From the NCBI RefSeq assembly GCF_019331675.1, contig NZ_JAHBBJ010000021.1:1-45432 (forward strand): a stretch of DNA of 45,432 bases, read 5' to 3'. This stretch comes from Bifidobacterium miconisargentati. Its GTDB lineage: Bacteria; Actinomycetota; Actinomycetes; Actinomycetales; Bifidobacteriaceae. Position 1 is the stretch's first letter. Every line of letters starts with the position of its first letter. A model generated the notes under the pieces. The model was not told the DNA's origin. It made no database searches and saw only the letters and a list, made by a program, of their open reading frames with translations. Both the position numbers and the translations under genes were made by a program. Below are positions 8,221-16,227 of the stretch, in pieces.

Positions 8221-8289
8221 GAAAGGCACGCTGACTGCCGCTCAGTGTTACTTTTTCACGCGGTCGGGCTTTGTTTCGTGAAAAGTAAC
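8221..8289. repeat. Diverged second hairpin copy and relay arm
   Basis: Bases 8221-8234 repeat the left arm of the metG terminator and 8242-8260 repeat its right arm, but GCGTGCC has become TGTTAC, so the original stem is broken. Bases 8277-8289 (CGTGAAAAGTAAC) are complementary to the altered arm at 8247-8260 with one bulge. The result is a new hairpin built on the diverged copy. Confidence 0.6.
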
Positions 8290-8548
8290 GCGCGACTAAT
8301 GCGCGACTCTTGGTCGGCCGAGCATTTGCCGGTCAACCGTGCATCCATCGGGCAACGACGCCATCGATGTCGGGCGACGTCACAAACCCGACACAGTTTG
8401 CCCAGAATATTTTCAGACAAGCGCATCGAATCGCTCAGTAAGGGGCGGTTAACTAATACATGTCAGCGGATGGAGTTCACCAACGAAATCCATTCCGATG
8501 GCGAGGTTTTAACCCCATAACTGAACCCTTCTTCTCTCTTCTCTCTCA
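8290..8548. other. Gene-free stretch before a terminator
   Basis: No convincing gene is visible. A direct repeat GCGCGACT occurs near 8286 and 8301. An open frame starting ATG at about 8470 encodes MEFTNEIHSDGEVLTP and stops at 8520, just before the terminator at 8549. It has no clear ribosome site, and it could be the last codons of a lost gene or a chance frame. Confidence 0.3.
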
Positions 8549-8580
8549 CCCGGCGGCTCCCTCCGCCGGGTTTCTTTTTT
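8549..8580 (+). terminator. Rho-independent terminator
   Basis: The stem CCCGGCGG/CCGCCGGG (8549-8556 and 8563-8570) has a 6 nt loop and is followed by TTTCTTTTTT. This is a canonical intrinsic terminator on the plus strand, yet the nearest plus-strand gene (metG) ended 450 bp earlier behind its own hairpin. It may serve a lost gene or a small RNA in 8290-8548. Confidence 0.8.
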
Positions 8581-8678
8581 GCGCGCCAAAGACGCCGAAC
8601 CGGAGGAAGCTGCGTAACCGGGGAAGCCGGCCGTCCCTCAGCCGGCAAGGCGCCCCCGTCCTCGCCATCACGACGAAC

Positions 8679-10007
8679 CTACTTGACCGTGAAGCCTTCC
8701 TGCTGGCCGTAGGTCTTCAAGGCGTCGCCCCATTGCACCAACGCCTTCTGCAGCGTGGTCTTGCCGTGGTAGACCTGGCCGATGGAATCGACCGCGATCG
8801 AGTTCGCGTACGCCATGTACGGCAGGTATTCGAAGTCCGTGGTCACATCCTTGGAGGCCTGCGCAATCACCTGATGTGTGGCCTGGCCGCCGAAGAACGG
8901 GTCTTTCTCATTCAGCCAATCGGGGTCGGAGAGCACCGAATTGAGCGGCGGCAGACCACCCTGCTCAAGGTTCACCTGCACGCCGTCGCCGTGTGCGAAC
9001 CATTCCGCGAATTCATAGGCCGCCTGCGCCTTGGCGTCGTCCGAGCCCTTGGGCAGGGCCAGCGCGCCGCCGCCGTTCTCACCGTTCGCATGTTCGCCGG
9101 TCGAGTACTGCGGCATCGTGGTCACGCGCCACGAGCCCTTGGTGCGCGTCAGATTCTTCTGCATGGAGGAGACCATCCACGCGCCGGTCAGCATAGTGGC
9201 GATGGAGCCGTCGTCCAGCTTGCGCCACCAGTCGTCGGTCCAGCCGGTGGTGGAGGTATCGATGAGCTTGCTGTCCAGCATCGACTGCCACATGCCGGTG
9301 AACTTCTTCACGTTCCTGCCGCCGAAATCGACGCCCACGGTGGTGCCGTCCACGCTGAACGGCTTGGCGCCAGCCTGCCAGAGCATGGAGCTGATGAAGC
9401 CGCCGTCGCCCGTGTCGTTGGTGATGTGCGCGCTGCCGGGCATGGCCGCGATCTTTTCGGCGGCCTCGCGGTACTCGTCCCACGTGGTCGGCGCCTCGTT
9501 CACGCCCGCCTTGGCGAGCACGTCCTGGTTGTAGAACATCACCATCGGGCCCGAGGAGATCGGCAGGCCGTACGGCTGGCCGTTCACGGTCACGTTGTTC
9601 TGCGCGGCCTTGGTGAAGTCGCCGCGGATGCTCTTGAAGCCGTAATCGTTCACGCTGCGCAGCTGGTCGGAGATGGCGAACTGGTGCACGGCGTTGAAGT
9701 CGAGGTAGACGAGGTCCGGGATGCCGCGGCCCGCGTTGAGCGCGTTGGTCAGCTGCATGTATTCGTCCTCGTTGGCGCCGGCGTTGGTCACCTTCACCTT
9801 GATGTTCGGGTGGGCCTTCTCGAACGCGGTGACGAAGTCGCTGATGGTGGACTGCCAGGTCCACAGCGTGATTTCGGTGACGCCGTTGCCGTTCGCCGCG
9901 CCGCCGCCGGACGTGCCGCCGCATCCGGCAGCCGTGCCGACCAAGCCGACGGCGACGGCTGCGGCCATAACCGTGCGAATCTTCAGCGCGCGAGACAGAC
10001 GAGACAT
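8679..10007 (-). CDS. Extracellular sugar-binding lipoprotein of an ABC transporter
   Basis: The 442-residue protein is a family 1 solute-binding protein that captures a sugar or oligosaccharide outside the cell and hands it to an ABC permease. Residues 1-30 form a lipoprotein signal with lipobox TAAGC, so the cysteine at about residue 29 would be lipidated. Typical family segments follow: EITLWTWQSTISDFV, FEKAHPNIKVKVTNAG, IPDLVYLDFNAV, YGLPISSGPMVMFYN, and a C-terminal YEFAEWFAHGDG region. The start at 10007 is chosen because a lipoprotein signal begins there and a GGAG sequence lies 12-15 nt upstream. No permease or ATPase gene is adjacent, so it is an orphan binding protein. It is divergent from the GH2 gene, with the phased repeat array between them. 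Confidence 0.9.
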   Translation of the reverse strand: MSRLSRALKIRTVMAAAVAVGLVGTAAGCGGTSGGGAANGNGVTEITLWTWQSTISDFVTAFEKAHPNIKVKVTNAGANEDEYMQLTNALNAGRGIPDLVYLDFNAVHQFAISDQLRSVNDYGFKSIRGDFTKAAQNNVTVNGQPYGLPISSGPMVMFYNQDVLAKAGVNEAPTTWDEYREAAEKIAAMPGSAHITNDTGDGGFISSMLWQAGAKPFSVDGTTVGVDFGGRNVKKFTGMWQSMLDSKLIDTSTTGWTDDWWRKLDDGSIATMLTGAWMVSSMQKNLTRTKGSWRVTTMPQYSTGEHANGENGGGALALPKGSDDAKAQAAYEFAEWFAHGDGVQVNLEQGGLPPLNSVLSDPDWLNEKDPFFGGQATHQVIAQASKDVTTDFEYLPYMAYANSIAVDSIGQVYHGKTTLQKALVQWGDALKTYGQQEGFTVK

Positions 10008-10115
10008 GTGCAGACACTCCGATGTTGAACTGGACAATAGGGCGAATCTCTGTCTGGAGAGTCTACCTTCGCTCCGCGCGCGAGGGCCATGAATGATGCC
10101 ATATTCGCCGGAATT

Positions 10116-10218
10116 GGCAAAGAGCGGCAATACCGCGCCGAATCGGCCGCGGAGACAACGGCAAGAAATGGCAAACAATGGCAAACAACAGCAAAACCGG
10201 CATGGCAAAAAACGGCAA
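10116..10218. promoter_or_regulatory. 10 bp phased GGCAA repeat array between divergent genes
   Basis: GGCAA occurs at 10116, 10126, 10160, 10170, 10180, 10204 and 10214, with a variant AGCAA at 10190. Spacing inside the runs is exactly 10 bp, close to one helical turn, so all copies face one side of the DNA. The array fills the 315 bp gap between the binding-protein gene and the GH2 gene and is probably part of their shared control region. No simple -35/-10 pair stands out inside it. Confidence 0.6.
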
Positions 10219-10322
10219 ACGTACGCACGGTCCTATCTTGTGAGTCGTGATCCGGGATGACCCGGCGGACCGAAGAAGGTTTCGGCCCGGGAATTGCAAG
10301 GATGTGCAAGAAAGGGACTGCA

Positions 10323-13300
10323 ATGAGGCTCAACCTCAATGGCGTGTGGGACTTCTACCCGAACGGCGGGGAAGAACGCTATGACATCGTCGTGCCGACT
10401 TGGTGGGATTCGCTGAGCCGCACCACCGGCTACCCGGCCGAGTGGGAGAAGGGCCTGCGCCACGGCGTGTACGTCAAAACCGTGGACCTGCCGGAGAACA
10501 TCACGGACGAGGACGTGTTCCTGCACGTGGGCGCGCTCGCCACGCTCGGCAAGGTGTTCGTCAACGGCCAGTCCGTCGGCCCGCTCACCACCAAGGGCTA
10601 CCTCATGACCCTGCTGCCGTACGACCTCGACATCAACGATGCGGTCAAGCCCGGCGCCAACGAGATCCGCATCGAAGTGTGGTCCGTCAAGGCCCTGCCG
10701 GAGGACGCGCTGGCCACCGAGGGTGGTCCGGACCGTCTACTCTTCCCATTCGGCGTGGAGAACATCGTGGGCCGCGTGGGCATCGGCGAGGACGTGGAGA
10801 TCGTCACCAAGCCGAAGCTGCGCATCGACGACCTGCAGATCATGCCCGACCTCAAGAAGAACGCCGACCCGTCCGACGATGAGCTCGCCGTCAACGTCAC
10901 TATCGTGAACCACACCGGCCAGGACGCCGACCTGACGCTCGCCGCCGCCGTCCACCCGGTCAAGGGCGACACCGAAACCGCCTCGCTCACCTTCGAGCCC
11001 GCGGCCGTGCACGCCCCGGCCGGCAAGGAGACCGTGGTCAAGCTGGCCAAGGGCTGGCCGACCGCCCACTACTGGTCCCGCACCGACCCGTTCCTGTACA
11101 CCGTGGACGCCGCCATCGCCCCCGCTTCCGCGCCGGCCGACGCCGCCTCGATCCACGAGCTGTCCGACCGCTTCGGCTTCCGCCAGTTCTGGCGCGAAGA
11201 CGACAAGTACATCATCAACGGCGTCAAGATCCGCCTGCGCGGTGACTCCCTGTGCCTGCTCAACCAGGGCGACCGCGACCTCATCAACGAGATCGGCGAC
11301 GCCTATGGCGTGATTCTGGACGACAACCACGCCATGGACGAGATGGCCAAGGTCTGGCTGGACGCCTACCGCCACGCCAACTGCAACATCATCCGCAACC
11401 ACATCCGCTCCGTGCCCTCGCACGTGCTCATGGACCACGCGGACGAGACCGGCATGCTCCTCGAGGAGGAGACCGCCTTCTGGAACCCGGGCTCCACCTC
11501 CAACGTGTCCCTCGATCCGCCGTACTACCTCAACTACTCCGACGAGGCCATCGGCTACTACACCGAGTGGGTCGAGCGCTGGGTGCGCGAGTACCGCAAC
11601 CACCCGTCCATCGTGCTGTGGTCCACCACGAACGAGGCCTGGAACCCGAACGATGCCGAGATCCTCATCCCGCCGCTGGAAGCCGCCGCGAACCGCGAGG
11701 ACCCGACCCGCATGGTCATCAACGACGGCTTCAACAAGCCGATCACCAACGAGGACTCCCGCCACTACTTCGGCGGCTATCCCTCCGGCATGACCAGCGC
11801 CCCGGACATCTACGACCTCTACCAAATCGACGGCGACCTGCCGCTCGGCGCGGGCGAGGAGTTCTCCGTGTCCACCGCCGGCATCCCGCAGTACGCCGAG
11901 GACGGCACCATCAAGGACATCTACCACGGCCGCCTCAACGGCAACCCGGACACCATCTCCCGCGCCGACTTCGGCCGCGAGGTGGGCCGCGTGACCCGTG
12001 GCGTGCGCACCACGCGCATGGCCAACTGGAAGCCGTTCTGCCTGTCCATGTTCATCTACGACAACATCGAGAAGGTCATCGAGCTCGACCAGGAGCACAC
12101 CAAGCACGGCCTGAACCCGAAGGCCCTGCTGCGCCCGCAGTTCGACCCGACCGCCGAGGGCGACGCCCGCTGGATCGAGGGCGATGGCTACCGCTACTTC
12201 GCCAACTCCTACTCGGACGTGGCCGCGTTCGACAAGGAATTCGACAAGGAACCGCGCCTCGGCCTGCCGCACCGCATCTACCAGCTCGGCACCGCCTCCC
12301 AGCGCACGCTGCTCGTCTACAACGACGAGGAGATCGACGGCACCGAACTCGAGGTCCGCTGGACCGTCTCCGCGCTCAACACGCAGGACGGCACCGTGCG
12401 CGAGGTCGAATCCGGCTCCAAGACCATCGAGGTGGAGCACGGCGAGTTCACCGAGCTGCCCATCACCATCCACGTGCCCGGCGAGGTGGAGACCTACGAG
12501 TCCAAGCTCATCGAGACGCTGAGCGTGGTCAAGAACGGCAAGCTCAAGTTCACCGAGGACAACTTCCTCGGCTGGATCGGCCGCCCGGCGCCCGCCAAGA
12601 TCGGCTCCAACAGGCCGGTCATCGACCTCGGCACCGTGGACTGGGTCTCCCGCAACGTCAAGCACTGCCTGCACCTCAAGCAGGAGGGCGGCGCCCTGAG
12701 CGAGAAGTGGACCGCCCGCGTGGTGGACGACGCCAACGGCTCCATCAGCTTCGAACGCCTCGCCGGCAACCTGCGCCATGAGCAGGAGCTGTTCTACACG
12801 GTGAACGTGGCCGGCCTCGAATCCGGCAAGGAATACACCGGTCAGATCGAATACACCGGCGAGAACGGCGACACCGTGACCATCACCGTGAAGTTCACGG
12901 CCGGCAAGATGCCGTGCGCATGCCAGGCCGCCAACAAGGCCCTGGGCGCCACCGTGCGCGTGAGCTCCTCCTCCGAGCGCAACGGCTGGACCGCCGCCTC
13001 CCTGGTGGACGGCGAGTTCAACGCCGACTACAACCACTTCGGCTGGTCCAGCGAGCCGAGCGCCGAGAACCACGACGAATGGGTGGTGCTGAAGCTCGCC
13101 CATCCGACCACCGTGTCCCAGGTGGTGCTCGCCCCGCGCGGCGAGAATCCCGGCGGCACCGTGGCCGAGGCCTTCCATGGCGAGGGCGAGGGCGTCGGCG
13201 GCGTGCAGGAGTTCGCGGCCGGCCACCGCGCCTTCGACCCGAACCAGGGCCAGGGCTTCCCGGTCGACTTCACCATCTCCGTCTCCGCCGACGGCAACGC

Positions 13301-14384
13301 CTGGACCAAGGTCGTGGACAAGCACGGCTACGCCCTGCCGGACAACGGCAAGGCCCGCGCCTTCGACTTCTCCCCGGTGGACGACGTCCGCTTCGTCAAG
13401 GTCGAGGCCTCCAAGCTGCGCGCCAACCCGAACGAGCATGACGAATACGCCCTGCAGCTCGTGGAGATCGCCGTCTACGCCGATCACCACATGCCGGCCA
13501 TCCCGTCCGAACCCATGGACGTGACCGTCTCCGTGCAGGCCCATGACGTGCAGGTCGGCTGGGCGTTCGCCTCCGACGGCCGCTCGCCGATTCTGGGCAC
13601 CACGCTCACCCTGACCAACGCCGCCGGCGAGGTGATCCCTGCCGCGGTGAACGGCACCGACACCCACGCGCTCATCGCGGACGTGCCGGCCGGCGAATGG
13701 ACCGTGACCGTCCAGGGCCGCAACGAGATCGGCGAGGGCGAAAGCGCCACCTCCGCCGCCTTCAAGGTGGGCCGTGCCGACGCCAACGAGGTGGACGACC
13801 TGCTGCCGGTTCCGAAGGCCCCGGTGGCCGAGCTGCTCGTGGAGTCCGGCTCCGTGGCCGTCTCCTGGGACGACGTGGATACCCGCTCCGGCTTCGGCAA
13901 GGGCGGCACCAACATCCACCTGACCCCGGTCGACCCGGCCTCCGACCTGCCCAAGCGCACCGCCTGGGCGCCGATCGGCACCACCGCCTACACGTTCGCC
14001 AACGTGGCCCGCGGCACCTACCAGGTGACCATCGAAGCCACCACCGGCGAGGACAAGGTCTCCCCGGCGTCCGAGCCGAGCGAGCCGATCATCGTGGCCG
14101 CCGTGCCCGCCAAGCCCAACAAGCCCGGCGTCACCTCCTCCGGCGACACGATGAACGTGACCTGGCAGGCCCCGGCCGACGGCGGCACCCCGGTCACCTC
14201 CTACGTGCTGACCCTGCGCAACCTCACCGAGAACACCGTCAAGGTGGTCAAGGCCGAGGCCGGCGAGGAGGCCAAGAGCGTGTCGGGTCTGACGGCCGGC
14301 AACTACACGGCGTCCGTGATCGCGGTCAACGCGATCGGCATGTCCGCCGAGTCCAGCCCGTCCCTGCCCTGCCTGATCAAGTAG
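10323..14384 (+). CDS. Large GH2-type glycoside hydrolase with CBM32-like and FN3 domains
   Basis: The 1353-residue protein begins LNGVWDFYPNGGEE, like the sugar-binding jelly-roll domain of GH2 beta-glucuronidases and beta-galactosidases, followed by an Ig-like domain and a TIM-barrel. VLWSTTNEAW carries the GH2 acid/base glutamate (about E438), and DFGREVG carries a candidate nucleophile (about E553, uncertain). An F5/8 type C (CBM32-like) domain spans about residues 870-1052 (LVDGEFNADYNHFGWSS to LQLVEIAVYAD). Three fibronectin type III modules follow to the C-terminus. There is no signal peptide, transmembrane helix or LPXTG. The start at 10323 has AAAGGGA upstream, and Met at 10302 is an alternative. 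The adjacent symporter suggests a beta-glucuronide or related substrate, but the specificity is an inference. Confidence 0.8.
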   Translation: MRLNLNGVWDFYPNGGEERYDIVVPTWWDSLSRTTGYPAEWEKGLRHGVYVKTVDLPENITDEDVFLHVGALATLGKVFVNGQSVGPLTTKGYLMTLLPYDLDINDAVKPGANEIRIEVWSVKALPEDALATEGGPDRLLFPFGVENIVGRVGIGEDVEIVTKPKLRIDDLQIMPDLKKNADPSDDELAVNVTIVNHTGQDADLTLAAAVHPVKGDTETASLTFEPAAVHAPAGKETVVKLAKGWPTAHYWSRTDPFLYTVDAAIAPASAPADAASIHELSDRFGFRQFWREDDKYIINGVKIRLRGDSLCLLNQGDRDLINEIGDAYGVILDDNHAMDEMAKVWLDAYRHANCNIIRNHIRSVPSHVLMDHADETGMLLEEETAFWNPGSTSNVSLDPPYYLNYSDEAIGYYTEWVERWVREYRNHPSIVLWSTTNEAWNPNDAEILIPPLEAAANREDPTRMVINDGFNKPITNEDSRHYFGGYPSGMTSAPDIYDLYQIDGDLPLGAGEEFSVSTAGIPQYAEDGTIKDIYHGRLNGNPDTISRADFGREVGRVTRGVRTTRMANWKPFCLSMFIYDNIEKVIELDQEHTKHGLNPKALLRPQFDPTAEGDARWIEGDGYRYFANSYSDVAAFDKEFDKEPRLGLPHRIYQLGTASQRTLLVYNDEEIDGTELEVRWTVSALNTQDGTVREVESGSKTIEVEHGEFTELPITIHVPGEVETYESKLIETLSVVKNGKLKFTEDNFLGWIGRPAPAKIGSNRPVIDLGTVDWVSRNVKHCLHLKQEGGALSEKWTARVVDDANGSISFERLAGNLRHEQELFYTVNVAGLESGKEYTGQIEYTGENGDTVTITVKFTAGKMPCACQAANKALGATVRVSSSSERNGWTAASLVDGEFNADYNHFGWSSEPSAENHDEWVVLKLAHPTTVSQVVLAPRGENPGGTVAEAFHGEGEGVGGVQEFAAGHRAFDPNQGQGFPVDFTISVSADGNAWTKVVDKHGYALPDNGKARAFDFSPVDDVRFVKVEASKLRANPNEHDEYALQLVEIAVYADHHMPAIPSEPMDVTVSVQAHDVQVGWAFASDGRSPILGTTLTLTNAAGEVIPAAVNGTDTHALIADVPAGEWTVTVQGRNEIGEGESATSAAFKVGRADANEVDDLLPVPKAPVAELLVESGSVAVSWDDVDTRSGFGKGGTNIHLTPVDPASDLPKRTAWAPIGTTAYTFANVARGTYQVTIEATTGEDKVSPASEPSEPIIVAAVPAKPNKPGVTSSGDTMNVTWQAPADGGTPVTSYVLTLRNLTENTVKVVKAEAGEEAKSVSGLTAGNYTASVIAVNAIGMSAESSPSLPCLIK

Positions 14385-14413
14385 GCGATACAGGGAGCCG
14401 AAAACCCTATCTT

Positions 14414-14462
14414 GGCTCCCCTCTCTGAGGGGAGCTGTCAGCGAAGCTGACTGAGGGGAGCC
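14414..14462 (+). repeat. Family A repeat, copy 2
   Basis: GGCTCCCCTCTCTGAGGGGAGC is followed by GTCAGCGAAGCTGAC and TGAGGGGAGCC. It lies 30 bp after the GH2 stop and faces copy 3 head to head, so the pair forms a larger palindrome and may act as a terminator or RNA processing site. Confidence 0.85.
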
Positions 14463-14482
14463 CCTGAGGAGCTAACCGTGGC

Positions 14483-14532
14483 GCTCCCCTCAGTCTCACT
14501 TCGTTCGACAGCTCCCCTCAAAGAGAGGAGCC
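14483..14532 (-). repeat. Family A repeat, copy 3 (inverted partner of copy 2)
   Basis: GCTCCCCTCAG, a CACTTCGTTCG mini-stem in place of GTCAGC, and AGCTCCCCTCAAAGAGAGGAGCC. Together with copy 2 it makes an inverted pair 20 bp apart, upstream of the symporter gene. Confidence 0.85.
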
Positions 14533-14646
14533 AGGAAAGGTAACAACAAGATTTGCCGCTGCCCCGGCAACGGCGAGCGGTGTGGTGCAGGAGAGGACCT
14601 GCGGCGCACCGTGGAACACAAGGAAAGAACTAAGGAGTTCTCAAGC

Positions 14647-16062
14647 ATGAGCACTGCAACAGCGCAGCCGGCGAAGAAGACGCCGCAGAAGCTGACCTGG
14701 CTGAACATCGTCGGCTATGGTTCCGGCGATCTGGCCAACAACATCGGCTGGCGAATGATGTCGATGTTCCTGGCCACCTACTACATCTACATGGGCATCG
14801 ACCCGGTGACCACCGCCAACATCTTCCTGTTCGCGCGCTTCTTCCAGGCCGTCGTCTACCTGCTCGCCGGCAACTACGCTGACCGCGTCAAGCCGAACAA
14901 GAACGGCAAGTTCCGTCGTCTGGTCGTCGCCTTCGGCGTGCCGATGATGGTCGCCATCTGCCTGATGTACACCATTCCGGCCGACGCCGAGATGGGCATC
15001 AAGGTGGCATGGGCCATCGTCACCTACCTGCTGTACCAGCTGCTCGGCGCCCTCGGCGGCGTGCCCTACGGTGCATTGCTCGGTGCCATGACCCAGGACC
15101 AGAACGAGCGTCAGCGCCTGTCCTCCGCCCGTATGGTCGGCGGCGCTCTGTTCGGCCTCATCGTCACCTTCACCTTGGCTCCGGCCATCAACAACGTCAA
15201 GGATCAGGCCGCCCTCGCCAAGCTGATGCTCCCGATCGTGTGCATCTTCTGCCTCGTCGGCGCACTGATTTACGTCTTCCTGTACAAGACCACCATCGAG
15301 CAGATCGACGTGCCGACCCAGCCCAAGGTCTCCTTCGCCGATACCCTCAAGGCCATCTTCACGAACCCGGCCCTGCTCATCCTGTGCTTCGCCACCGGCT
15401 TCTACCTGATCGCCACCTGCGTGGGCTCCATCGGACCGATCATCGCCAAGGAAGTCCTCGCCAACGGCGCCGACGCCGGCACCCTGGCCCTCATCACCAC
15501 CCTCGTCACTCTGATCAACGCCTCCATCGGCGTGATCGCCTCCCCGTTCGGCCCGGTCATCGCCCGCCACCTCGGCAAGAAGGGCGGCTGGTACCTCGGC
15601 TGCGCCCTCGGCATCCTCGGTGGCGTGATGTTCATCTTCGTCACCAACGTGTGGCTGTCCCTCGTCGGCCTGGCCCTCAACGCCATCGGCGCCCAGTTCT
15701 GCGGCAACTACGTCTGGGGCATGGAAGGCGACACCGTTGAGTACTACGAGTGGAAGACCGGCAAGCGCACCGATGGCGCCGCCATGGCCGGCCTGAGCTT
15801 CTTCCGCCAGATGTTCGGCGCCCTGACCTCCTGGCTCGGCCCGGCCATCCTCGCCTTCACCGGCTACAAGTCCGGCATGAACGTGGCCCAGGATCCGACC
15901 GTCGCCGAGAACCTGCGCCTCGCCGCCGGCCTCGTGCCGCTGATCGGCTTCGTGATCTCCGCCGCGATCATGTTCTTCTACCCGGTCACCGAGGCGAAGT
16001 TCAAGCAGATCAAGGCCGAGCTCGCCGAGCGTCGCTCTGCCACCGAGGCTCAGCAGGCCTGA
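14647..16062 (+). CDS. Glucuronide-carrier-like GPH symporter
   Basis: The 471-residue protein has 12 predicted membrane spans and resembles the UidB/GusB and XynB branch of the GPH symporters. GYGSGDLANNIGWRMMSMF is the family N-terminal signature, ARFFQAVVYLLAGNYADR sits in loop 2-3, and EGDTVEYYEWKTGKRTDG is the characteristic late loop. Such carriers import glucuronides, xylosides or similar glycosides with a cation. The start at 14647 has AAGGAG about 9 nt upstream. It lies downstream of the GH2 gene in the same direction (with two family A repeats between) and upstream of the LacI gene. That order supports one uptake and hydrolysis system. Confidence 0.88.
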   Translation: MSTATAQPAKKTPQKLTWLNIVGYGSGDLANNIGWRMMSMFLATYYIYMGIDPVTTANIFLFARFFQAVVYLLAGNYADRVKPNKNGKFRRLVVAFGVPMMVAICLMYTIPADAEMGIKVAWAIVTYLLYQLLGALGGVPYGALLGAMTQDQNERQRLSSARMVGGALFGLIVTFTLAPAINNVKDQAALAKLMLPIVCIFCLVGALIYVFLYKTTIEQIDVPTQPKVSFADTLKAIFTNPALLILCFATGFYLIATCVGSIGPIIAKEVLANGADAGTLALITTLVTLINASIGVIASPFGPVIARHLGKKGGWYLGCALGILGGVMFIFVTNVWLSLVGLALNAIGAQFCGNYVWGMEGDTVEYYEWKTGKRTDGAAMAGLSFFRQMFGALTSWLGPAILAFTGYKSGMNVAQDPTVAENLRLAAGLVPLIGFVISAAIMFFYPVTEAKFKQIKAELAERRSATEAQQA

Positions 16063-16067
16063 CCCCT

Positions 16068-16172
16068 GGCTCCCCTCGCTGAGGGCCGAGCCGTGAAGCG
16101 GGAAGTCCGGTGGACTTCCCGTAGGTGAGGTGAGCGGCTGTGCCGCGAAGGCTCCCCTCGCTGAGGGGAGCC
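16068..16172 (+). repeat. Composite family A repeat, copy 4, with extra hairpin
   Basis: Two GGCTCCCCTCGCTGAGGG hairpins (16068 and 16150-16172, the latter a perfect 10 bp stem GGCTCCCCTC/GAGGGGAGCC) flank a 9 bp perfect hairpin GGGAAGTCC/GGACTTCCC at 16100-16120. It begins 6 bp after the symporter stop, so it is a probable terminator and RNA-stabilising structure. Confidence 0.75.
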
Positions 16173-16227
16173 ACTTCTCTATCGCTATAGTATGGAATCC
16201 AAGCGCACGTAGGGGAAAGAGGTGACG

